A stretch of 64,000 nt of DNA, taken from positions 68,220,256 through 68,284,255 of the forward strand of contig NC_039364.1 in NCBI RefSeq assembly GCF_003573695.1, read 5' to 3'. This document shows, in pieces, positions 1 to 10,253 of the stretch. The notes below the pieces were generated by a model. That model was not told the origin of the DNA, did no database searches, and saw only the letters and a list, made by a program, of their open reading frames with translations. The stretch's first letter is position 1, and each line of letters opens with the position of its first letter. Source of the DNA: Papaver somniferum (taxonomy: Eukaryota; Streptophyta; Magnoliopsida; Ranunculales; Papaveraceae). Position numbers and translations under genes: made by a program.

Positions 1-429
1 AATAGTAGACACATTGATATCCAGTAAGTGTGACGGTTTCTCGAGTGAAAGAATGGGAAAGTGGGAAATCGTAGTTTAACCAGTTCCAGGTCGTGCAGAC
101 ACTTGGTTGATTGTCCACCCACTACTTTTCTAACTCCCTCAACTGCTTGCACGGCTTACTCACATTTCTCATCGTGGATGAACACACGTGTTGTAGGCCG
201 CCAGACCAAAACCCTAATTAATATCCCCCATGTGAGGTGATTGATGTCTCACGAACATGGAATATGCAAAGCAGACGTGTATTTGATTACTCGGTCGTTG
301 ACTTGATTAGACGATGAGTTTAAGTATTGTTCAGTCGAGCATGATTGTAGAATGCTTCTAGGATTCATGAATTGAACATGTCTGCCGGGACGTATAGTTC
401 TCGAGTTAATGATATTGATAATTGAATCA

Positions 430-690
430 ACATAATGAATATTGATAGTCTGAGAAAATATTGCTCGTCTGAGCAAATATTGTTCGCATGATGAATTGTT
501 AAATATTGATAGTTGAATTAATAATCGAGCATCTGAGCAAGTATTGCTCATTCGATAAATTATTGAATATTGATAGTTGAATCAATATTCGAGCATCTGA
601 GCAAGTATTAATTGCTCATTCGATGAATTATTGGTAACGTGACCAAATAAAATATTAATTAAAATATTGGTAGTCTGGCCGAATATTATA
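430..690. repeat. AATATTG / GAGCAA motif array in LTR arm
   Basis: Irregular run of short units combining GAGCAA or CGAGCA with AATATTG, often as small dyads (GAGCAAATATTGCTC-like). The mirror arm has the same array at about 4690-4935, and B's LTRs have it at 22390-22560 and 32650-32820. Confidence 0.7.
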
Positions 691-2104
691 TATTTAACCC
701 AAATGTTGATTTCTGGATCAACATAAAATTATTAGTGTTTGAACTCGCTCAGAATTATGATTTATAAAGCATTATTTCGAAACCCTAATTTTGATCAGTT
801 GATGATTTACTGAAAATAAGTCACTTAGTGAAGGAGTGACCAGATACATGGGATAACGGTCGACCATGTAGTGCCTAAGTGCTCGAGTGAGCATGCACCA
901 AAGTCCTTTATTGACCAGTCGGTGAAAGGATGATCAAATGTTGGTTTAATCATTTATTAAAAGTGCTCGTGTGAGCGTTAGATAGTAAAACCTAGTTATG
1001 TAGAGACGAGGGACCGACCAAGGGGTCATGGGACCGGACCTTGGTGGTGGTGGGACCAGCTGACGGTGGATTGAGCGAGTCCCAAGTTGGTTGGAGAGAG
1101 TTTGGACCCAATATGAATACTTGAGAGATAATTAGGTCAAAATTATGAAAGAGTGAGGGATCATCTCCTTGCAAGCCTAAGGGGTGACCTTGGTCAGTCA
1201 AGGTTGCATGCCCGTGTCACCATACTTCCCGTGTCTCAGTCCTGAGAGTTTTGGTATTTTCTGGTGCGTGTTTGAGCAATATTTTGGATTTTCAAAAGAG
1301 TTTAATCTTGACTGAAACTCTCAATTTTGCTCGAATGAGCGAGTAGAACTTTGCTCATGCGACCGATATTTTGAAAATATTAAATAATAGTATTTTAATT
1401 TTTGACGTGAGAAGCCTAGTCGGTCATATGACCATTTGACTTTTTGGCTTTTTCATGGTTTGAGCAATATTTGAGAAAATACTGAAAAACTAGGGTTTTC
1501 GCTCAAACGATGGAGTTCCATGAGATGAAGGAAATAATAATATGAGAAAATAAGGGATTTTAAAGTGTGGGACTGGCCAAGGCTAGGGCATGGTCGGCCG
1601 CCTAGGTGACCCGGTCCCGTGACACGTTTCCCTATTTTTGGTTGATAAAAATATGGAGAAACTAAGAGTTTCGCTCAAACAAGGGAGTTTTCTCAAATGA
1701 AGGAGTCTTCATAAGATGAGGGAAATAATAAATTAAAATAAAATAACGGAAGAGGGGGACCGGCTGGCCGGTAGGATCGGTCCACGCCTCTTGTTTATTT
1801 AATTTAATATTTTTTCCTTCATATTTAAGTTCCTCGTTCGTGCGTTCGGGTGCTCGTTCGTGCATTACGGAAAGTACACTTGCACCACTTTCTCGGGGCT
1901 TACTCGGTGGTGGCCCAGATGCTCGATCAGTGAATATTTATTACTAATTCATGGAATTCAGTCGGGAATAATCCATGAAACGGAGTAATGATAGATTATT
2001 TTTTAGGGATTCGGTTGATGAATGACACGCTAGAATTAACCTATTTGCAGAATTGAGATATGAGATAGTTGAAGCATCATACTTGTTCTGAGGGTGTGTA
2101 TAGT

Positions 2105-3055
2105 CAGGGAACAATGAGCATGTGACGTCCTGAAGGCGTTAATCTCTCTAACAAACATTATGTCTGGGAACTGCCCAATCATTAAGAGATTCTATACACG
2201 GTCTCTCTACGTAGTCAGGGAACAACGAGCAACGTGACATCCTGAAGGCGTTAATACCTCTAACAAACATTATGTCTAGGAGACGCCCAATCATTTTGAT
2301 TATATGTAGAGGTGATGATGAAATGTGTGAAGCATCGAAAGCCCAGCCGGGAGGCTTTTCGAGAAACATATTCACCATAGCTCTGAGAGGAACGTTCGCT
2401 CAGTCAGAGATCGTGAGATGGTTCACGGATCATGAAATATGAATTGTCACAAACATTCCTGAAGTCGAGTCAGAAACATGCGGTATCATGATTTTACGAT
2501 TTTAGCCTTTTGTTGATGGTGGAATTTCGACAAAGGTCAAAATCTTAAAATCATGATACTGCATGTTTCTGACCCGGCTTCAGGAACACATGTGACAACT
2601 CATATTCTATAATCTGTGAACCGTTTCACGATCTCTGACTGAGTGAGTGTTCCTCTCAGAGCTATGATGAATATGTTTCTCGAAAGGCCTCCCCCGCTGA
2701 GCGTTCGATGCTTCACACATTTCATCATCACCTCTATGTAGAATCAAATGATTGGGCGGTTCTCTAGACATAATTTTTTGTTAGAGTGCTTAACGCCTTC
2801 AGGACGTCAACGCTGCATGTTGTTTTCTAACTACGTAAAGAGACCCACCTCCACATAGAATAATGATTGGGCGGATCTCTAGACATAATTGTTTGTTAGA
2901 GGGTTTAACGCCTTCAGGACGTCATGATACTCGTTGTTACCTGACTATGTAGAGAGACCGTGTATAGATTCAGGCGACTCTCTAGACATAATTGTTTGTT
3001 AGAGGGCTTAACGCCTTTAGGACGTCGACGCTGCACGTTGTTCCCTGAATATGCA
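2105..3055. repeat. Approx. 105-bp tandem units around the palindrome centre
   Basis: Units containing CGTCCTGAAGGCGTTAA, a TCTAACAAACATTATGTCT-like stretch and CTGCCCAATCAT occur twice in the left arm (about 2115-2310) and about three times, reverse-complemented, in the right arm (about 2745-3050). The unequal unit number shows local gain or loss after the arms formed. Confidence 0.7.
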
Positions 3056-3507
3056 CCCTTCAGAACGGATATAATGCTTCAACTATATCATATCTCAATT
3101 CTGCAAATAGATTAATTCTATCGTGACATTCATTCACCGAATTCCTAGAAAATAATCTATTATATCTCATTACTCCGTTTCCTGAATCCCCTGGCTGGAT
3201 TCATGGATTAGTAATAGATAACCATTTTATCTCATTACTCCGTTCCTTGAATTCCCCGACTGGATTTCATGTATTAGTAATAGATACTCAATTCATTTAT
3301 TACTCCGTTTCATGAATCATTCTCCGCTGAATTTCATGAATTAGTAATAATTACTCAACAATCGGGCGTCTGGACTATCACCGAGTAAGCCCCAAGAAAA
3401 TGGTGCAAGTGTACTCAATGATGATGCACGAACGAGCACCCAAATGCACGAATGAACATTCAAAAATATGGACAAACGAGGAATCCTACACAAAATAGGA
3501 GAGAGAA

Positions 3508-3550
<43 letters not shown>
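3508..3550. repeat. (AAT)n microsatellite
   Basis: About 14 uninterrupted AAT triplets in the right arm. The matching place in the left arm (about 1718-1745) has only a short unexpanded AATAATAAA stretch, so the expansion is recent relative to the fold-back. Confidence 0.95.
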
Positions 3551-3551
<1 letters not shown>

Positions 3552-5989
3552 GATAAAAAGAGGCGTCTAGGGACTGGACCCACCGGCCGGCCGGTCATGC
3601 CGCTGTGGCCGGTCCCCCACGCCTCTTCCTTTATTTTTTTCTAATTTTATTATTTTCATAATCTCATGAAGACTCCTTCATTCGAGCAAATTTCCTTTTT
3701 TGAGCAAAACTCACGGTTTCTCCATATTTTCTCTCTAAAAACAATAAAAATAGGGGAAGGTGTCACGGGACCGGGCCATGCCATGCCCTAGCCGTGTCCG
3801 GTCCCACACTTTGCAATCCCTTGTTTTCATAATTATTATTTCCCTCATCTCATGAAACTCCTCAGTTTGAGCAAAAACCTTGATTTCTTCATATTTTCTC
3901 AAATATTGCTCAAACCATGAAAAAGCCAAAAAGTCAAATGGTCACATGACCGACTAGGCTATTCACGAAAAATATTAAAATATTAATATTTTAATATTCT
4001 CAAAATATTGATCAAACGAGCAAAGTTCTACTTTCTCATTCGAGCAAAATCAAGAATTTCAATCAAAGATCAAACTCTTGCTCAAACGCACACCAGAAAA
4101 TACCAAAACTCTCAGGACTGAGACACATACATCATGGTGACACTGGAATGCTTCCTTCATCGACCAAGGCTGGCCCTAAGGCTTGCAAGGATCCGGTCCC
4201 ACACATTTTCACAATTTTGACCTAATTTTCTCAATTGCTCATATTGGGTCCAAACTCTTTCCAACCAACTTGGAATTTTCTCAAATGACCATCAGCTGGT
4301 CCCACGACCACTAAGGTCCATTCTCATGCCTTCTTGGTCTGTCCCTCACTTCTCCATAATTAGGTTTTATCACCTAATGCTCAGACGAGTACTATTCTAA
4401 CAAATGATTAAACCAGCATTTAATCATCCTTTCACCAATTGGTCAACAAAGGACTTTGGTGCATGCTCACACGAGCACCTAGGCACTACATGGTCGTACG
4501 TTATCCCATGTAGTCGGTCCCTCCTTCACTCAGTGATTGATCTTCAACAAATCACCAACTGATCAGCAATCGATCAAAAGTAGGGTTTCGAACTACTCTT
4601 CAAATCATAAATTTGAGCAAGTTTAAACACTAATAATTTTATGTTGATCCAGCAATCAACATCTTAATTAATTATATAATATTCGGTCCAGCTACCAATA
4701 TTTTAATTACTGTTTTATTTAGTCATGCTACCAATAATTCATCAAATGAGCAATATTCGCTCAGACGAGCAACATTTGCTTAAACAAGGAATATTGATTT
4801 AACCATCAATATTCAATAATTTTACTTAGACGTGAGCAACGTTGCTCAGAGTGGTAATATTGATTCAACTATCAATATTCAACGATTTATCATCTGAGCA
4901 ATATTTTCTCAGACGAGCAATATTTGCTCAAACTATCATCATGATTGATTCAAGAACTATATGTCTCAACAGACATGTTCAATCCATGAATCACTGAGCA
5001 TTCTTCAATATGCTCGATTCAACAAAACTTAGGCTCACCGTCTAATCAAGTCAACAACTGACTAATCAAATACATGTTTGCTTTGCAGACTCCACGTTCG
5101 TGAGACATCAATCACGTCACACATGGGGGATATCAATTAGGGTTTTGGTATGGCGTCCTACGGCACGTGTATTCATCCACGATGAGAAACATAAGTAAGT
5201 TGTACAAACGGTTGAGGTAGTTAGCAAAATACTGTGTGGAGGATCAACCAAGTCTCCACACGACATGAAACTGATTTTACCACGGTCTCCCACTTTCCCA
5301 CTCTTTCACTCAAGAAACCGTCACACTTACTGGGATCAATGTGTTTACTATTCTGACAATATAAATACGTTCAAAATTGATGACTGAAATAGACCTGCAC
5401 TTCATGATAAAGTTTTGTTTGTGAAATTTCAAAAAAAAAATTGGAATATGTGAACCTTTACAAAAATAGAAAAGACCCTCGTTTCATATGCCAATACTCG
5501 TTTGAGCAAAACAAATTTTTTTTTTTTTTAAATAACTCACGTAAATTATTTTTTTATTATTTTTTATTATTTTTTTATTTTTTGCTTGAGTTTAAAAAGA
5601 ATTTTGTTAAAGAGGTCAAATTTTGATTTTTGAGTAATTGTTGAAAGCAAACAATATTTCCATGAATTCGTGATTTTATAGTGTATGTACACTCGGTAGA
5701 AAATCAGTGAATATTCACATGAAGTGGTTATGTGAATTGCCCACACGATGAAAATTATGAGAACTATTCAAAGTTTCGTGAAAAGCCAAGAGTTGACTTT
5801 AAATAACGGATATTGCTCGTCCTTGCAGGTTTGAAGGAGTGAGCAAGATTTTCGAAGTTTTACGTTATTATCACTACAACTAGTGAAACCGTAAATAGGT
5901 AGGAGTTGAGGATTACCATTTTTGTAGACGATGATGTGAGCATCCTAATTATTCTGTTGTACTTTAACTCCATTGTGTTGATGAATTTT

Positions 5990-8900
5990 GTTGTATGGAT
6001 GTCACAACAACTTTCCAAAGATAACTGATTCTCATAGTAGTGCTTCCGATAAAGATAATTTTTCCAGAGAGGAGTCTTCTGGGGAGGATGCTTCTACAGA
6101 TGTATCTTCTAGAAATGATGATTTCTGGGACTTCCAGGTAAAAAGAGGACGCTCCTAAAACCAAGAACATTCCAAATACCGAGGATGAATTCTTTGGGTT
6201 TCAGTATAAACCCGAAAAGCGTCCCTCAGGTTCCTCGTTTTGGCTGCTCATAAATCCCAGAAGTACTACTCAGAACAAGTTGGTATCTCCTCAAGCAATA
6301 ACTCGGTTTTGTTTGCAAGGGAAACACTACTTGGTATCACATATAGAATTCAAGCTTTCCCGAAAGCCTTTGACGGATTTTTCTGGATGGGCAAGACATA
6401 TGTTGGGTTATCCATGTAAGGAACATGCTGGATCGTGCACAGGTAACACGATCTATTCAAGCAGCCGGTGAATTAATCATTCATCATGATTTTCGAGGTA
6501 TGGTGGCTTTGCTTGCCCGTTGGTGCATTTCTACTCATACTTTCATATGCGGATGAGGAGAATTCACCATCACTTTGGAAGATGTAGTCGCTTTATTGCA
6601 TCTCCCGGTTACTGGTAATTTCCCTGAAGAGCTCTCAGCATAGGAGACTGTAAAGTCTGATGTATTGAAAGATACGATGCATGAATTCAACAAGTCACCC
6701 AAATTTTGTTATGCTCCATGGCTGAAGCATTGGTGGCCGAGAGATAGAATTCCTGAAGAACCTTTTGATGGTGCATTAACCATTGTTGCCTTCTTATGTT
6801 TGTGGCTCTCCAGAGACGTCCTTGAGGATAGTGGACATTTGCTGAAGCCATTTGTGATTCCTTTTGCTATCAAAATGGATAAAAGTGAGAAAATTCCCAT
6901 TGGTAGTCTGTTCTTGGGTTTGTTATTTTCCAATTTAGACTCTTTAGTCGTAGACTCCAGCGTTTCTAATGGCTTCATGAAAATTGAAACATATGCTAAT
7001 ACGGTGTTTCTCCAAGCCTTGATGTGGGAGCACCTTGAGAATTATGCTCAAATTCCTCGTAGCGTCTTGCAAGGACCCAATGTTGATACTCGTCATGCTT
7101 TCGTCGAGAAAGATAATGCCAGGATTATGCGCTGGTCTACAAAGCAGCTACATCACAAGATACGCCCCACCAGTGTTTTCGACAAAGAATCTGAGTTTAA
7201 TTTTCGTCCCTGGGTGTCGGTTCCTCCTCTCTTCTCACAATTGATCGCTTTCAATACTGCTGAAGAAAATGCCACGTTGAAATCTGGCGCCGGTCTGAGT
7301 GATGGAGAGAAATCTTTTATATTGAGTTGCACTCCTGGTTACTTAGTGTCAGTAATGCACGGAAAATTCCAGGTGGAAGAATACAACATCGATAGAGCAG
7401 CTCGACAAATGGGTCTCGATCTGTGTACTCCAGGTTATTGGATGAATAATCCATCAGTTGAGCATTTGAAGGCTCACTTAGATTGCACACACGTGGAAGG
7501 AAATGATTACCTGTTTCCTTGTTTCGACCGAGCTACTTATGTAACTCCAGGTTATATAGACTTCTGGCATCAACAACTGGAGAGCCTGCATAAGTTTGTG
7601 ATGGATGTTAAGTCTCTGGTACAAGAGTTTCCTCCTGACATGATTGATGATCGACCAAGATTGAAACATCTTTCTAGTGGTGATAAGAGAAAAACGCCTC
7701 CGGAATGTTCACAGGTAAGTATTCTCCTTATGATTTTGGTGAATGAATGATAACTACATCTTAATTATTTTATCGACCTTGCTGTAGGATGGCCGTGTTG
7801 GAGATCTCGAACTCATGTAGACTTCTCAGAATTTTAAGACAGTCCCCAGGGTGGAGAAGGCAGAAGTAGGAAGAATTATAGAATGATACCGAATAATGTG
7901 AAGTCCCCAGTCGCTTCTTTGGTGAGTTGTTAATATTTCTTATACCATGACTTTTTCCTTGTCCACATAATTAGGATCATGGAACCAATATTTGTTATTA
8001 TTCCAGAATTTTTCTCCATCAAGTATTAGCGGTCTCCGTCTCGTTTCAATCGAACCAGAGTCCAGTGACGAAGATGAAGATGATGTGGATGTAAGTATTT
8101 ATTCGTATAATCAATCATGATACTCCTTGAAATAAATAATGATAATTGTTGTTGATATATCCAGGAGAACATTGTCGTGGAATACGAACATGGCCGTGTC
8201 GTTCATTCACCTTCGAATTTTGGTGAGAAAGAAAACTTTCAAGAATTGGGACCGAATGGAGGTAATGGTGCTCCCAATGTTGATGCCGACCATATTAATC
8301 CTTCGAATGACTTGGAAATCCTTCAAGTAAGTATCCATCTCATATTCTATCCATAGAAGTATAATATTGCTGATTTATGAATGAATGAATGAGAATCCAT
8401 ATGAATGAATGAAAATATTTAATGAAATACGTCATCAGAAAATTTCAGAAATTCAGCCCTTTAGCAAAAACACCATAATATCTTCATCCGATGTCGGACT
8501 TTCGCGGTCTAACCATGTATTCTTATGCCCAGGAGATTTCCAAGTTTTATCAAAGAAGATTTTATAGTTTTGAGTATGTTTAGGGGCCGAAATCAGTGAA
8601 ACAATGAACTTCCAGGAGACCTTGAGAAATTTTTCAGCTGGCATGTAGTCCAATGTTTTGGCCACAACTCCTTGCTCGCTTATCCAATTGCTATGAAATT
8701 TTGATATGTTGTATAAAACATCCATACTAATAGAATGGTATATGACTTAAACTTATATTCCTTACCAATTGCTCCCATTTTGTCTTCTTATACAGGGCAG
8801 TATAAAATCTCTTCAGACGAGCTTGTTGAAAAACGTGTTTTATGACTTCCACACTATTTTCTCATGTCTTGGATGTATAGTAAAGAACTTAGATATTGTT

Positions 8901-9747
8901 AGTTTACTTACATGATGGATTTTATGATTGTATTTTGGTTTCCATGCTTGAATTGCTCTAATCTCATGTAATCTTCGTATTAGGTATCAAACGCCTAAGT
9001 TGAGAATAATGGAGTGAATGATGATTCGAACCATATGGTGAATCGAGTTGATGACGTTACCATATCTGCACCTCAATTCCATGAGAGTATTTATACTGAA
9101 TTTATCGAGGGAAATGAAGCTCAAATCATCATCACTTCAGAGATAGAAGAAACAGGACCCATAATGGAAGAAATTGTTCCATCGATAGAAGAAACTGCTC
9201 CCACAATTGTTGAAGCTGCTCTGATAGTTGAGAACCGTATAATAGTGCATGAATACCCTACACAGGGATTATTTGTGAACCTCTATTCGGTGAGTCACTC
9301 CCATATCACACATCAGTTGGTGGATTTAGCGTTCCCATAGGGTATGCTGATATGTATGAGAAATTGTGGAAAATGTATGGTCACATTGTTGTCTCCATGG
9401 ACCCAAAACACAGTTACTTATTGACAATGCAAGTAGGAACTATCTTTCGTGTTATATATGATATACGTGCCAGGGCGAGAAGTACTGTTACTCAAGATGT
9501 ACTCTTTGATTGGGATTACAACTTGAGAAAATCTGAAGAACTCGGCTTTAACTTGAAGTGGCTTCGTCAGAAAATCAACACCATCAAGGATGCAGTAGAG
9601 AACAATATACCTTTTACCAGTGATGTTGTGGTGGAGAAAATGGCTAAGATTGTTGAATTGATTGAAAAGCTGGAGTTGGAGAAAGTGGCCTTGCAAGTCT
9701 CGGAGAATGCAGAGAAGCATAAATCTTACTTTGCTGGCTTCCTTTAA
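5990..9747 (+). pseudogene. Antisense plant-mobile-domain (PMD, MAIN-like) gene of element A, broken
   Basis: Runs opposite to gag. An acidic, Ser-rich N-terminal stretch (about 5990-6140) is followed by PMD-type sequence: the region read as THTFICG..GEFTITLEDV near 6530-6590, then an open stretch to 7750 with the PMD core (ALTIVAFLCLWLSRDV near 6770, IETYANTVFLQALMWEHL near 6985-7035). Exons continue behind good splice sites: donor after CAG at 7714, acceptor near 7787; donor near 8091 and acceptor near 8164 around an acidic exon; donor near 8326 and acceptor near 8984. A coiled-coil C-terminal exon ends at 9747. Breaks: in-frame TGA at 6554 and TAG at 6641, a TAG shortly after the 7787 acceptor, and a frame change near 9330. 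PMD proteins are plant-specific and found both as host genes (MAIN/MAIL) and inside transposons. Any function here is lost or unknown. Confidence 0.75.
8384..8890 (-). other. Conserved block inside the PMD intron, shared with element B
   Basis: About 200 bp of this block (8490-8690) matches B at 26870-27075 with no indels and roughly 80% base identity, although flanking DNA has many indels. Read on the minus strand both copies give the same frame, containing VVAKTLDYMPAEKFLKVSWK in A; A is open from 8725 to 8453, B has one in-frame TGA. I do not recognise the peptide. A second shared stretch (GGGCAGTATAAAAT-like) follows near 8805 and 27175. Confidence 0.5.
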
Positions 9748-10047
9748 TTTTCCTTTCTATAATCTCTTGAACCTTGAACTTCTGAGAGATGTGAGATTTT
9801 ATTTTGGTTTTGACTTTTTGATTGGTTTTGAATAAGTGAGTGATTGAGGTTTTTTTGTTTTGGAATTGATAGAGATTTTCTTAAAATAAAGAACTTTGAT
9901 AAATTATTGAATCCAACTGCTGAATGCAAGAATTGCAAACTCTTGGAGGAATTGAAAATACATGTGAAATAAAATCCTAAAATGAAAACATTAGGTGCTT
10001 CGAGAGTTCATGCCTTGAACATAAAACACCTTGGGACGCTGAATGTT

Positions 10048-10249
10048 TCATGCGTCAAAAGCCTTTAGCCAATTCTCGTGAATCACTGGCACACTTGTCT
10101 TGCCTTTCATGTCAGACAATTTGTAATTTCCTCCGACTGCTGACTTAACATCATAAAAGGCCCTTCCCAGTTAGATCTCCTTGTGGAATGGAGATTACAC
10201 TTAGTTGCCTTGAGAACTAAATCCCCTTCATGAAATTTGTTAAGCTTGG
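10048..10249 (-). pseudogene. Integrase C-terminal tail of element A (pol remnant)
   Basis: Minus-strand translation gives FHEGDLVLKATK, then NWEGPF, then after a one-base frameshift GGNYKLSDMKGK and ENWLKAFDA before a TGA (10050-10048). This matches the usual end of gypsy integrases (GDLVL...NWEGP...Y.L.D..G...NxxxLKxY). It lies directly behind the gag-protease frame, so the RT, RNase H and integrase core that should stand between them are missing. Confidence 0.75.
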
Positions 10250-10253
10250 TTGC

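Larger units (their letters stand above)
1..5376. repeat. Giant imperfect inverted repeat of two LTR arms
   Basis: Left arm 1-2510 and right arm 2532 to about 5376 are reverse complements over their whole length, with about 80-85% identity by eye and small indels. They are separated by only 21 bp (2511-2531). The first bases of the window pair with the bases ending at 5353. The left arm has the orientation of B's LTR as read on the plus strand (matching from about 21990 to 25500); the right arm is inverted. Right of about 5376 the sequence joins internal DNA colinear with B from about 25840. Each arm contains two GC-rich GGCCGGCC-centred units (near 1570 and 1755; near 3580 and 3770). Confidence 0.9.

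Noticed and set aside
3341..3598. Open frame with a poly-Tyr run
   Set aside because: Translation of the (AAT)n microsatellite on the minus strand.
9270..9345. Short intron to explain the frame change in A's PMD gene
   Set aside because: The only GT...AG pair is about 27-45 bp apart, shorter than plant introns; a frameshift is likelier.
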